In this document: in pieces, positions 26,924 through 35,637 of the stretch
Position numbering within the stretch: position 1 is the stretch's first letter
Layout: every line of letters begins with the position of its first letter
DNA from: VRUE01 sp963748075
GTDB lineage: Bacteria > Actinomycetota > Thermoleophilia > Solirubrobacterales > 70-9
NCBI GenBank assembly: GCA_963748075.1
Contig: CAVVHQ010000023.1
Coordinates: 1 to 64,000 of the forward strand
DNA length: 64,000 bases
Direction of reading: 5' to 3'
The notes under the pieces: model-generated
Seen by the model: the letters and a program-made list of their open reading frames with translations, nothing else
The model's database searches: none
What the model was told of the DNA's origin: nothing
Made by a program: the position numbers and the translations under genes

Positions 26924-28074
26924 TGCCCGCCGTCGACGAGATCCTCGCCGGCAAGGACATCTGCATCTGCGCCGGCTCCGGCGGGGTCGGCAAGACGACC
27001 ACCGCGGCGGCGATCGCCACCGGGATGGCGGCGCGCGGGCTGAAGGTCTGCGTGCTGACGATCGACCCGGCGAAACGGCTTGCCGACTCGCTCGGGCTGC
27101 GCGAGCTGGGCAACGAGGCGAAGCGGGTCGACCCGGCGCTGTTCGAGCACCACGGAATTGAGATGAAGGGCGAGCTGTGGGCGATGATGCTCGACGCCAA
27201 AGCGACCTTCGACGAGCTGGTCGCCCGCCAGGCGCCCGACGAGGAGTCGCGCGACCGGGTGCTCGGCAACCGCATCTACCAGCAGGTCTCCAACGCGCTC
27301 GCCGGCTCCCAGGAGTACATGGCGATGGAGAAGCTGTTCGAGCTGCACACCGGGGGCCGCTTCGATCTGCTCGTGCTCGACACGCCGCCGACCCGCAACG
27401 CGCTGGACTTCCTCGACGCGCCGCGCCGCCTCACCCAGTTCATCGAAGGCCGCTCGCTGCGCGTCTTCATGAAGCCGACCGGGCTGGCCGCCCGGGTCGC
27501 CGGCCGCGGCGCGACCGTGGCGCTCGGCGTGCTGAAGAGGATCGTCGGCTTCGACCTGCTCGCCGACCTGGCCGAGTTCTTCAACGCCTTCAGCGGCATG
27601 GTCGACGGCTTCCAGGCCCGCGCCAAGCGCGTCAACGGCCTGCTCGCCGACCCCCACACCCGCTTCCTCGTCGTCTGCGGCCCGCAGGGCGAGCCGGTCC
27701 GCGAGGCCGTCTACTTCCACCGCAAGCTGGTCGAGGCGAAGCTGCCGTTCGGCGGCGTGATCGTCAACAAGGTCCACTACCCGGCCGAGCGGCTGCGCGG
27801 CGACGGCGGCGACCTCGGCGCCGCGCTGGCCGCGAAGCTGGGCGACGAGGATCTGGCCCGCCGCGTCGCCGAGAACTTCGCCGACTACCAGGCGCTGGCC
27901 GAGCGCGACGCGGGCAACATCGAGCACCTCGCGGCGGAGCTGCGGACCCAGGGTGTGATCCGCGTCCCCTATCTGGACGAGGACGTCCACGACCTCGACG
28001 GCCTCGCCGAGATCAACCGCTACCTGTTCGCCAGCAGCGAGGAGCGGCTGGCGCTGGCCGCCGGGCGGGCGTAA
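26923..28074 (+). CDS. ArsA/Get3-like ATPase, second of pair (Rv3680-like)
   Basis: 383 residues from ATG 26923, overlapping the previous stop by one base. Walker A is CAGSGGVGKTTTAAAIA, the switch I region TIDPAKRLADSLGLREL, and Walker B DLLVLDTPPTRNALDFLD. The C-terminal half adds a helical region and ends after a DxDxHD-like DEDVHDLDGL. Co-translation and the reciprocal Walker A differences with the upstream protein suggest a heterodimer. Get3-like proteins use ATP to move hydrophobic clients; client identity in actinobacteria is unknown. It is the last gene before a convergent hypothetical gene ending at 28178. Confidence 0.9.
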   Translation: MPAVDEILAGKDICICAGSGGVGKTTTAAAIATGMAARGLKVCVLTIDPAKRLADSLGLRELGNEAKRVDPALFEHHGIEMKGELWAMMLDAKATFDELVARQAPDEESRDRVLGNRIYQQVSNALAGSQEYMAMEKLFELHTGGRFDLLVLDTPPTRNALDFLDAPRRLTQFIEGRSLRVFMKPTGLAARVAGRGATVALGVLKRIVGFDLLADLAEFFNAFSGMVDGFQARAKRVNGLLADPHTRFLVVCGPQGEPVREAVYFHRKLVEAKLPFGGVIVNKVHYPAERLRGDGGDLGAALAAKLGDEDLARRVAENFADYQALAERDAGNIEHLAAELRTQGVIRVPYLDEDVHDLDGLAEINRYLFASSEERLALAAGRA

Positions 28075-28177
28075 TTTAGTCAACCACCTCGCTGGGCGAG
28101 CGTGGGCAAGCAGATCAAGGATCTCGCGCTTCGCGCTCGCACCGCTCCCTTCGGTCGCTCGATGCGCCGCGCCGCGC

Positions 28178-29866
28178 TCACCCAGCGCGGCGCTCGTAGT
28201 GGTCGTACTTCAGCTCGCGGACCTCCCAGTCCGCGTCCTCGGGGACCGGGAAGAGGTGACGGACGCGGGGCGTGTCGATCCGCTCGCGGCGCTCGACGTC
28301 GCCCTCGACCGCAGGAAAGTCGAGCGTGCTCTCCTCGAGCGCGCGCTGCTCGACCTCGACCTCCTCCAGCCAGTCCCTCGCGGTGATCCGGATCTCGTCC
28401 TCGGCCGGGACCGGCTCGAGGATGCGGGTGTCCTGGTCCATGTCGTGCTCCTCCTCGTCGATCGGGGTCGGCTCTCCGCTCGCTCCAGTGGACTTTTTGC
28501 CCACGGATTCGGGGGCAAAGCGTTCAGCCGCGGGCGCGGTGGGCTGTGGTTCGGGGGCGGCATCGGAGTTTTCGGGGGCGAGGTCGGAAGCGGATGCGGG
28601 TTCGGGTGCGACGGCGATCTCGGCGTCGCCGCTGTCGAGCCCGGTGGCGATCAGGGACTCGTCGGCGGCCTCGTTCAGGTCGGCTCCCAGCTGGCCGAGC
28701 GCCGCTTCGCGGAGGATGCGGCGAACGCTCTCCTCGATCCAGCCGGCCAGCTCCGCGGCTCCTTCCACGCGGGCGCCGCTCATCAGCCCTCGCTCCAGCT
28801 CCAGCGCCGCTTCGATCCGCTCGCGGACGCCGAGCCGGTCGACCGACCCGTCGGCAACCAGCGCCGCGGCCCGCATCGGCAGCGAGGCGCCCACCGGCCC
28901 GTGGCCGTCGAGCACCGCGCGCAGCGCCAGCAGGTGGTCGCTGAGCCCTTCCAGGGCAGTCTCGCGCTCGCAGCCGAGCTCGAAGCGCTGCACCGCCCAG
29001 GCGAGCGGGCCCGAGGGGTCGGGGCGGGCCTCCAGGGTGCTCGCCAGCTCCGCCAGTTCGGCGGCCTCCCGCTCGTCGAGCCGGTAGCCGCCGGGGCGCG
29101 GCGCCGGGGCGCCGGTGGCGATGCGGCGCCAGCTCCCCTCGTCGGCCGGTGCGAAGGCGTAGGGCCCGAGGCCGACGCCGCCGGGCTTGAAGAGGCGCAT
29201 CACGGTGACCAGCTCGCGCAACTGGCGCAGCGCGGCGGCGGCGCTGTCCGGATCCTCGCCCTGCTCGGCGATTGCCAGGAACTGCGGTTCCCAGGCGGCG
29301 CGGCCCATCCCCTCGCTGCGCTTCGCCTCGATCGGCGCCTCAAAGCCGTCGGCCCGGACGATCTGCGCCCCGTCCGGCAGCTGCAGCCGCGGCACGGGCA
29401 GCCGCAGGCCGGCGATCGGCGCGACCAGCAGGTCGGCGTCGTCGGCCCCGCCGGCCTGGGCGTCGAGCGCCGCGAGGGCGGCGTCGAGGCGCTCGCGGTC
29501 GAGCGAGAACTCGGTGCAGCCGTCCCACAGCGAGGCGACGAAGACGGTCAGCAGGTGGGCGGCGCGCTTGCCGGGGTCGGTCGGGACCGTCTCGCCGCGC
29601 TGCTCCAGGTAGTCGGCGGCGACGCCCGCGTCCGCGACCGCGTCCCTGGCCGGCTCGAAGCTCGGCAGCGAGCGCAGCTCGGCCTCGCGCTCGCGCACGT
29701 AGCGCCCGGTCAGGGGGACGTAGCTATGGAAGAAGGCCTCGTCGGGACCGGCCTGCTCGGCGACGTCGAAGGGGATCTGGTCGCCGCTGGCGACCAGGGT
29801 GGCGAAGCCGGTCGCCGCCTCGGCGGCGAGCCGCCGCAGCGCCTCGTTGAGCAGGGGGTCGCGCAC
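28178..29866 (-). CDS. conserved-looking protein of unknown function, acidic C-terminus
   Basis: 562 residues, unrecognised. The first 370 look folded, helical and rich in Ala/Leu/Glu, with segments such as FHSYVPLTGRYVRERE and VFVASLWDGCTEFSLDRER. About residues 400-470 are a low-complexity Pro/Ala/Glu linker. The end (residues about 470-562) is highly acidic, with DWLEEVEVEQRALEE and DWEVRELKYDHYERR. No membrane segment, signal peptide or catalytic motif is apparent. The length and codon use fit a real gene. It is convergent with the ArsA-like pair; the intergenic region contains a CTCGCGCTTCGCGCTCG palindromic stretch also seen near 810-832. Function unknown. Confidence 0.75.
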   Translation of the reverse strand: MRDPLLNEALRRLAAEAATGFATLVASGDQIPFDVAEQAGPDEAFFHSYVPLTGRYVREREAELRSLPSFEPARDAVADAGVAADYLEQRGETVPTDPGKRAAHLLTVFVASLWDGCTEFSLDRERLDAALAALDAQAGGADDADLLVAPIAGLRLPVPRLQLPDGAQIVRADGFEAPIEAKRSEGMGRAAWEPQFLAIAEQGEDPDSAAAALRQLRELVTVMRLFKPGGVGLGPYAFAPADEGSWRRIATGAPAPRPGGYRLDEREAAELAELASTLEARPDPSGPLAWAVQRFELGCERETALEGLSDHLLALRAVLDGHGPVGASLPMRAAALVADGSVDRLGVRERIEAALELERGLMSGARVEGAAELAGWIEESVRRILREAALGQLGADLNEAADESLIATGLDSGDAEIAVAPEPASASDLAPENSDAAPEPQPTAPAAERFAPESVGKKSTGASGEPTPIDEEEHDMDQDTRILEPVPAEDEIRITARDWLEEVEVEQRALEESTLDFPAVEGDVERRERIDTPRVRHLFPVPEDADWEVRELKYDHYERRAG

Positions 29867-30027
29867 GTCCCCCGCTTCCCTCCCACCGGAGGCGCTCCTG
29901 CGCCTGCACGCCGCCTTGCAGGACGCGCCGTCGATTCAGTGCCCATACGCGCGCCACCCGGCAGTCTGCAGCCGCATGATGAAGGATTGTGGGCACCCCA
30001 GCGTGCAAAACCCTGCCGGAAGGCCGG

Positions 30028-30084
30028 GGCCGGAAGCCTGGGGGCCGGAAGCCTGGGGCCGGAAGCCCGGGGCCGGAAGCCCGG
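30028..30084. repeat. 14-bp tandem repeat, four copies
   Basis: Units GGCCGGAAGCCTGG/GGCCGGAAGCCCGG start at 30028, 30043, 30057 and 30071, with one extra G after the first. They lie between the start of the 562-residue protein gene and the end of the second HxlR gene. The remainder of 29867-30107 shows no gene. Confidence 0.8.
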
Positions 30085-30107
30085 GGCCGACCTATACGAG
30101 GCCGTCG

Positions 30108-30452
30108 TCAGGCGGGGACGGCTTCGGTCGATTCCTCTTCGAGCAGCCAGCGGGCGCCGTAGCGGCGCATGTCCTCGATCAGCGGGACGAGCGCCTCGCC
30201 TTTCTCGGTCAGCGCGTACTCGACCCGCGGCGGCACCTCGGGGAAGGTGTGACGGGCGATGACCCCCTCTTCTTCGAGCGCCCGCAGGCGCAGCGACAGG
30301 GTGCGCGGGCTGATCCCCTCCAGCGAGCGCTCCAGCTCGCAGAAGCGCCGGCGGTCGTCGGCCAGGTCGCGGATCACCAGCAGCGTCCACTTGCCGCAGA
30401 CCACGTCTGCCGTGCGGCAGACGGGACATCGGGAGTTGCTCTCGGCACTCAT
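30108..30452 (-). CDS. HxlR-family transcriptional regulator
   Basis: 114 residues, a compact HxlR protein. CRTADVVCGKWTLLVIRDLA opens the winged helix, RFCELERSLEGISPRTLSLRL is the recognition region, and ARHTFPEVPPRVEYALTEKG is the wing. The CxxC plus Cys pattern near the N-terminus (SRCPVCRTADVVCGKW, three cysteines) could be redox or electrophile sensing. The start is the ATG at 30450-30452. An inverted repeat CTTCACTTACTGAAG lies 68 bp upstream, probably its operator. It follows the pilP-like gene on the same strand. Confidence 0.92.
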   Translation of the reverse strand: MSAESNSRCPVCRTADVVCGKWTLLVIRDLADDRRRFCELERSLEGISPRTLSLRLRALEEEGVIARHTFPEVPPRVEYALTEKGEALVPLIEDMRRYGARWLLEEESTEAVPA

Positions 30453-30519
30453 CTTTCAGCGCATCGCTCCGAACCGGGTTGTCTCCGATCGGCTCGGCAA
30501 AGCGAGTTTAGCGCCAACG

Positions 30520-30534
30520 CTTCACTTACTGAAG
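30520..30534. promoter_or_regulatory. probable HxlR operator
   Basis: CTTCACTTACTGAAG is a 15-bp inverted repeat with CTTCA/TGAAG arms, upstream of the HxlR gene starting at 30452. Inferred as the autoregulatory site from position and symmetry. Confidence 0.45.
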
Positions 30535-30593
30535 CTATGGCCTCGACGGAGGCCCGAGCGACTGAAGCTATGGCCTCGGCGGAGGCCCGAGCG
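30528..30593. repeat. 33-bp tandem duplication
   Basis: ACTGAAGCTATGGCCTCG(A/G)CGGAGGCCCGAGCG occurs twice (30528-30560, 30561-30593) with a single difference. The second copy contains the TAG stop of the pilP-like gene (30568-30570), so the duplication copied the 3' end of that gene and trimmed or preserved its end. Confidence 0.9.
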
Positions 30594-31560
30594 CCGGCCC
30601 GCTGAAGCGCGCCCGAGGCGAGCGCTTGTCGCCCGCCTGGCCGGCCGAGACCGTGTCGATCCTGGTCACCTTGATCCGGTAGGCGACCCTGTCCGCGCCG
30701 TAGGCGAGTTCGAGCGGGAAGCCCGGTTCGATTTCGAGCAGTTCGCAGAGCCCGCCGGGCGCCCGGGTGACGCAGTTGAAGTCGCCGTCCAGCGAACGCA
30801 CCTCGTGGGAGACGAGGAAGAAGACCTTGCCGTTGTGCAGGTTGACCCCGCCCAGGGTGACCACCGGCCTCTTCTCGCCCGGCAGCTGGGCCAGCGTCTT
30901 GACCCGGTGGCGGACCTGCGGCTCGCTCATCTTCCGGCCTCCGTCGGCGGTCGGTTCCGCGTGGGAGATCTGCACGTCGAAGACGAATTCGAACAGATGG
31001 ACGCCCGAGTTCTGCGGGTTGTTGGGGGCGCCGCCTCCCGAGCCGCCGCCTCCCGAGCCGCCGCCTCCGGAGCCGCCTCCCCCGGAGCCGTCGCCGCCTC
31101 CCCCGGAACCGGAGGAGCCGCCGCCGGCTTCGACCGTGGTGGTCGAGCCTCCGCTCGTGGACGACCCTTCGCCGGAAGACGAGGACGAGCCGCCTCCTCC
31201 CGAGGTTCCCGAGCCGCTGCCCGGCGGCGGGCCGGTGAACTGCTGTTCGAAGGGGTCGGACGGCGACCGGCCCTTGAGTCGCTTGCGGTAGTCGCGCAAC
31301 CCGGGCTCGGCCTGGACCACGGTGAGGCTCGATCCCGTCACCCCCACCGCCGCGACCCCCGCGGAGGCGCCGCCGCCGGCCGGCGGCGCCAGCGTCTCTT
31401 CCCGGTCGTCGCCGAGCAGGAAGGGCACGGCGGCGATCGCCACCAGCACCAGGGCGATCAGCGGCAGCAGGCGGCGGTCGCGCAGGTCGTAGTAGAGATC
31501 GGCGAGGAAGACGGGCGCCTTCAGCTGCGGCCGCCTCAGATCCGGCCCCTTCAGGTTCAT
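30568..31560 (-). CDS. PilP-like pilus-assembly protein with Gly-rich linker
   Basis: 330 residues. A cytoplasmic N-terminus of about 32 residues is followed by one membrane segment (LLPLIALVLVAIAAVPFLLG, about 32-51). A long extracytoplasmic linker at roughly 115-185 is made of Gly/Ser runs including repeated GGGGS. The C-terminal 140 residues form a beta-rich domain (VHLFEFVFDVQISH, VVTLGGVNLHNGKVFFLVSH). Its ATG overlaps the pilO stop (ATGA), so it is co-translated with pilM-N-O, the position held by PilP in other bacteria. Homology to PilP is not demonstrable by eye; the role is inferred from order and topology. Confidence 0.75.
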   Translation of the reverse strand: MNLKGPDLRRPQLKAPVFLADLYYDLRDRRLLPLIALVLVAIAAVPFLLGDDREETLAPPAGGGASAGVAAVGVTGSSLTVVQAEPGLRDYRKRLKGRSPSDPFEQQFTGPPPGSGSGTSGGGGSSSSSGEGSSTSGGSTTTVEAGGGSSGSGGGGDGSGGGGSGGGGSGGGGSGGGAPNNPQNSGVHLFEFVFDVQISHAEPTADGGRKMSEPQVRHRVKTLAQLPGEKRPVVTLGGVNLHNGKVFFLVSHEVRSLDGDFNCVTRAPGGLCELLEIEPGFPLELAYGADRVAYRIKVTRIDTVSAGQAGDKRSPRARFSGPALGPPPRP

Positions 31561-32333
31561 CGCGCCGCTCCGATCGTCGCCGCGGTCGGGGTCGCTTCGC
31601 TCGTCCCCGGGCCCTGCGAGCCGGCGCCACCGGTCTGGCCCTCGCTCGGCGGGGTCAGGTAGGTGGTGACGGAGAAGGTCGCTTCGAGCGTCGGGAAGCC
31701 GGCTTTCGGGTCGCCCGTCAGGGAGAAGCCGTCGATCGTCAGCAGGCGCCCGTCGACCGAGACCCTTTCCTTGTTGGTGTTGACCAGCCCGTCCAGCCCC
31801 TTGATGAAGTCGGCGATCTGGAAGAAGCTGCCCTCGAAGGTGAGCGTGTAGGGCATCACCGCGAGGCCCGCCGGTCCGATCGTCGCCCCCAGCGGCAGCA
31901 GCGAGGCGGCCGCCTCGGTCGCCGACACCGAAGCGCCTTCGCCGCCGGCGCTCGACGGCGCCGCGGCTTCTTCTTCTTCGCCGCTGCCGGAGCCGGCTTC
32001 CAGTTCGAGATGGTCGAACCTCACCCCCGCCTGCCCGGAGATCCGGTTCACCTGAACCAGCAGGGACGCGGTTTCGGAGTCGCGGGGCACCGCCTTGCCG
32101 AGCACGACCAGCTTCTGGTAGTCGCGCGGGAACTGGCTGCGCGCCGCCAGCGCCGCGGCGACTTCCGAGCGGTGTCCGGCGAGCGAGGTCTTCAGCTCCT
32201 TCGCCTGGTCGCCGAGCTTGCTCGCTTCGTCGCGCTTCGGCCCCAGCGCGAGCAGCCAGAAGGCGACCGCGAGGGCGGCGACGGCCAGCATCCCGGCGAC
32301 GATCGCGTTGGTCCAGCTGGTCCGCAGCTTCAT
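31557..32333 (-). CDS. pilO: type IV pilus inner-membrane component PilO
   Basis: 258 residues from ATG 32331-32333. One N-terminal membrane segment (AIVAGMLAVAALAVAFWLLA, about residues 10-30) is followed by a coiled coil (KRDEASKLGDQAKELKTSL), then the ferredoxin-like periplasmic fold (YTLTFEGSFFQIADFIKGL, VSVDGRLLTIDGFSL) typical of PilO. It should pair with PilN and link PilM in the cytoplasm to the outer parts of the machine. The start is 1 nt past the pilN stop (TGAGATG), and the stop overlaps the pilP-like start, indicating a tight operon. Confidence 0.85.
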   Translation of the reverse strand: MKLRTSWTNAIVAGMLAVAALAVAFWLLALGPKRDEASKLGDQAKELKTSLAGHRSEVAAALAARSQFPRDYQKLVVLGKAVPRDSETASLLVQVNRISGQAGVRFDHLELEAGSGSGEEEEAAAPSSAGGEGASVSATEAAASLLPLGATIGPAGLAVMPYTLTFEGSFFQIADFIKGLDGLVNTNKERVSVDGRLLTIDGFSLTGDPKAGFPTLEATFSVTTYLTPPSEGQTGGAGSQGPGTSEATPTAATIGAAR

Positions 32334-32334
32334 C

Positions 32335-33174
32335 TCAGCCGCCTTCCGCGCTCGTGGTCGAGGATTCGGCGGCTTCGCCGGACGCGGCGGCGCTCGCCGA
32401 GGTTTCGCTCGACGCCGACTGCGCCTTTTCGGTCGCCGAGGGCGTCGCTTCGCCTTCCGCGGAGCCGGTCGTCGGGATCGGCGCGGCGTCGAAGGCGACG
32501 ACGATTTCGAACTTGGCGATGAACGCGCGGGTGCGGCATTCCTCGCTCGTCCCGCCGTCGGCGGAGCCCGAGCTGGTGGCTGCGCCGCTGCTCCCTTCAT
32601 CGTCTTCCCTCTCGCCGAGTTCCGAGGACTGCACGCCCACCCGGGTGACGCCGTCGATGTCCTCCAGCGCGGTCACGAAGCCCGCCACCGCTTCCTGGCC
32701 GGTCGTGCAGCCGACCAGTTCCAGCGCCGGCCCCGGGACCGAGGACCGCACGTCCGACCCGGAGGCGCCGCCCGACCCGCCGCTGACGTTGGTGTCCGGC
32801 GTCGCCGACGCGGTGAGGTTGACCAGCCAGACGTCGTCGGGCAGCACCAGCGACAGTTCGCGCATCACCCGCTCCCAGTCGAAGCGGCTGTCGGCGAGGC
32901 TCTGGACCGTCGCCACCCGCTGTTCGCTGAGGCTGCGGAACTGGGTGTAGGAGGCGAGGCGGGTCGCCCTGGCCGTCGCCGCGGCGTCTTCGCGCTTCAG
33001 CTTCGCGACCTCGTCCTTGCGTTCGGAGATCTGGTTGTCGGTGAGGACCAGGGCGACGACGCCGACCAGCACCGCGACCAGGGCGCCGAGCACGATGTAG
33101 GCGAGCGGGCCGGTGCGCAGCGGCGCCTGCTCGCCGCGGCGTTCCTCGGGCGGGATCAGGTTGACCGGGCGCAC
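32335..33174 (-). CDS. pilN: type IV pilus inner-membrane component PilN
   Basis: 279 residues from GTG 33172-33174. It begins MRPVNLIPPEERR, the strongly conserved PilN N-terminal motif that docks in PilM. The membrane segment is about residues 22-45 (GPLAYIVLGALVAVLVGVVA), followed by a coiled coil and a ferredoxin-like domain with LSLVLPDDVWLVNLTASA and FVTALEDIDGVTRVGVQSSE. The C-terminal 50 residues are a Ser/Ala/Glu-rich disordered tail, unusual for PilN. It sits between the frameshifted pilM and pilO. Confidence 0.88.
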   Translation of the reverse strand: MRPVNLIPPEERRGEQAPLRTGPLAYIVLGALVAVLVGVVALVLTDNQISERKDEVAKLKREDAAATARATRLASYTQFRSLSEQRVATVQSLADSRFDWERVMRELSLVLPDDVWLVNLTASATPDTNVSGGSGGASGSDVRSSVPGPALELVGCTTGQEAVAGFVTALEDIDGVTRVGVQSSELGEREDDEGSSGAATSSGSADGGTSEECRTRAFIAKFEIVVAFDAAPIPTTGSAEGEATPSATEKAQSASSETSASAAASGEAAESSTTSAEGG

Positions 33175-33177
33175 GGC

Positions 33178-34291
33178 TCAGTCCTCCAGGGCGAGGCCGA
33201 AGGGAAGGGTCAGTCGCGCCGCGGCGGGCTCCTCGAAGCCGGCCAGGGCGGCCGGGCGCGGAGACGGCGATCGGCAGGCCGAGGCCGACCTCCATCCGCG
33301 GCCCGAGGCCGGGGATGGAGCTGCCGGGGCCGCAGAGGACGATCCGCTCGACCGGCAGCGCCCCCTCCTGGGCGCCGTAGTAGTCGAGCGAGAGGCGCAG
33401 CTCGTCGATCAGCGAGGTGACGCCCTCCTCCAGGGCGCGGCGCGCCTCGGCCACCGTCTCGGCGTCCCCCTCGAGCTGCTCCACGGGGCTCTCCAGCCCG
33501 ACGTGCGAGAGCCACTGGGTCGCGTGCTCGGGCCGCAGGCCGCGGGTGCTCGCGAGGCGGGCCGAGATCGACTCCAGGCCGGCGTAGGAGACGCGGGTGA
33601 ACAGGCAGGTGTTGCGGCGCGCGACGGCGAGGTTGGTGACGTCGCCGAAGCTGCAGTAGAGGACGGCGCCGGGCGGGCGGGCCGCCGGCTCGGCGTCGTT
33701 CCCGGCGGCCTCCTCCCCGCCGCCGGCCGCCGCCTCGCCGACCGCGTTCAGGGCGCGGATCATGCCGAAGGCGGTGAGGTCGACGCCGATCAAATCGAGG
33801 CCGGCGCTGCGGATCGGCTCGACGAAGGAGGCGACCATGTCGCGGCGGGCGGCGACGACGACGACGTCGACCTGAGCGGTGGCGCCCTCCTCGGCCGGGA
33901 CGCCGCCGACCACCTGGTGCTCGAGCACCGCCTGGTCGAGCGGCATCGGCACCTGCTCCTGCGCCTGGAAGCGAACCGCCGCCTCCATCTCCTTCGGGTC
34001 CTCGATCGCCGGCAGGCGCACGGTGCGGGCCACGACCCGCTGGTTGCCGACCCCGAGCCTCACCCGCTTCGCGAGCTTGTGCTCGGCGAAGAGCGACTTC
34101 AGCGCCCCCGCCATCCGCTCCGGGTCGAGGACCTCCCCCTCGTGGAAGGCGCCGGGGTCGAGCGGGCCGATCGCCGAGGCGGCCACCTGCGCCGACCCGT
34201 TGACCGAGACCTCGGTCGCGGCGATGCTGCCCGCCTCGATCTCGAGGCCGACGAGGTTGCCGGTCTGCTTGTGCGTGAGTTGGAAGCGCAT
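33178..34291 (-). pseudogene. pilM: pilM (actin-like pilus ATPase), frameshifted near its 3' end
   Basis: The reading frame from ATG 34291 gives an actin-fold PilM: GNLVGLEIEAGSIAATEVS, the QVPMPLDQAVLEHQVV segment, DVVVVAARRDMVASF, VDLTAFGMIRAL and IVLCGPGSSIPGLGPRMEVG. At about 33255 an extra base in a GGCCGCCC run moves translation out of frame; the natural ending LAGFEEPAAARLTLPFG then LALED and a TGA at 33178-33180 lies in the other frame, 3 nt before pilN. Read without correction the frame runs to 32597 through pilN. PilM binds the PilN N-terminus and links the motor ATPases to the membrane complex. A real mutation and a sequencing error are both possible. Confidence 0.85.
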
Positions 34292-34481
34292 CGGGTCGGC
34301 CGGCGCGATGGGCGCGCGGGCCCTTCCTCAATCGACAGGAATGCCCCCAACCTTTCGCCCTGCAACTACCCAGTTATTGGCGAACCTGGACGAACGGACG
34401 AGGCCGACGCCGACCCGCCGCCGCCCATTTCCAGACGTGCCGGGAGTTAGATACCCGTGTGGGCACACAATCACCGGCACG

Positions 34482-35240
34482 TCAGAACGCGCCCAGGTAC
34501 CAGTCGACCAGCGCTTCGCCGGCCAGCAGGCCGACCACGCCGCCCAGGGCGAGGAAGGGGCCGAAGGGGATCGCCCGCTTGCGCGCCGCGGCGCCGTGGC
34601 GGGCGATCATCGCCAGGCCGACCAGCGAACCGGCGAGCAGCGCGACGAGCAGCGCCGGGGCGACGTCGCGCCCCAGGAAGAGGCCCATCGTCGCCGCCAG
34701 CTTGACGTCGCCGAGCCCCATCCCGCGCGGGTAGGCGAGCGCCGCCGCGAGCAGCAGGCCGCCGGCCGCGGCGGCGGCGATCGCCCGCTCGGGCAGGCTG
34801 GCGGGATCGGTCGCGGCGACGATCGCCAGGCCGGCGAGGGCGGCGGCGAGCAGGATCTTGTTGGGGATCACCCGCCGTTCCAGGTCGGTCAACGTGACCG
34901 CCGCCAGGGCGGTCGCGAAGACCAGCCCCAGCGCCACCTCCCCCGGCTCGTCCCAGAGCACCAGCACGGTGGCCGCGTAGAGGGCGCCGAGCGCCAGCTC
35001 GACCAGCGGGTAGCGGGGCGAGATCGGGGCGCCGCAGCAGCGCGCCCGCCCCCGCAGCGCCAGCCAGGAGACGACCGGGACGTTGTCGTAGGCGGCGATC
35101 TGCGCCCCGCAGGCCGGACAGCGCGAGCGCGGCCCGACGATCGACTCGCCGCGCGGCACCCGGTAGGCGACGACGCTGGCGAAGCTGCCGGCGATCGCCC
35201 CGCCGAGGAAGGCCAGTGTCGCGATCGCCGCCATCTGCAC
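34482..35240 (-). CDS. pilD: prepilin peptidase / N-methyltransferase (A24)
   Basis: 252 residues. The N-terminal cytoplasmic domain has the paired-cysteine zinc site CPACG and RCCGAPIS with the intervening YDNVPVVSWLALRG, typical of bifunctional PilD enzymes. The two catalytic aspartates are in TLTDLERRVIPN and GMGLGDVKL, and about seven hydrophobic segments follow. It cleaves the basic leader of prepilins before Phe/Leu and methylates the new N-terminus, in the membrane. It is flanked by the minor-pilin genes upstream and pilM downstream, the natural pilus context. Confidence 0.95.
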   Translation of the reverse strand: MQMAAIATLAFLGGAIAGSFASVVAYRVPRGESIVGPRSRCPACGAQIAAYDNVPVVSWLALRGRARCCGAPISPRYPLVELALGALYAATVLVLWDEPGEVALGLVFATALAAVTLTDLERRVIPNKILLAAALAGLAIVAATDPASLPERAIAAAAAGGLLLAAALAYPRGMGLGDVKLAATMGLFLGRDVAPALLVALLAGSLVGLAMIARHGAAARKRAIPFGPFLALGGVVGLLAGEALVDWYLGAF

Positions 35241-35321
35241 GGGAGGTTCGACAGCGGCGCCCGGTTCCTTGAGCGGCGGTGGCCGCCTGCCGGCCCGGCC
35301 GCAGCGGGGCGGGCCGGGCGG

Positions 35322-35637
35322 CTATCCGGGGAAGTCGAGCGTCTCGCGCTGGATGTGCCAGGCCGGCTCGACCGGGTCGAGGAAGTTCGGCGGCTCGATG
35401 TAGCGCAGACGGTCGTCGTAGACGTAGTTCTTCAGGTAGCCGTGGGGGGCGGTCGTCCCGACCGTGCCGCGGAATTTCTGCGAGATCGCCCCCATCACGT
35501 TCAGCGAGCCCAGATCGTTGCCGCAGTCGTAGTGATCGACGATGAACGAGTGGTCGATCGCGAGGATCGCGGCTTCCGGCTGCCGGCCGGGAAGCGCGCC
35601 GCTCAGCGGCGCGTTGACGCTCTCACGGCCCAGGAGG
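35322..35637 (-). pseudogene. 3' remnant of a PilX-like minor pilin gene
   Basis: An open frame ending TAG at 35322 reads AILAIDHSFIVDHYDCGN, LNVMGAISQKFRGTVG and FLDPVEPAWHIQRETLDFPG. This is the C-terminal end of the large PilX/DUF4900-like proteins that accompany type IV pili in Thermoleophilia. No matching N-terminus or start codon exists upstream in this frame, and its 5' edge overlaps the end of the preceding minor-pilin gene in a third frame. A GC-rich hairpin at about 35285-35321 follows the stop. Probably a deletion remnant. Confidence 0.65.

Noticed and set aside
35603..35622. Reading the PilV-type gene to 35603 and the pilM frame to 32597 as genuine long proteins
   Set aside because: Those extensions are out-of-frame translations; the conserved endings lie in the other frames at 35623 and 33178.
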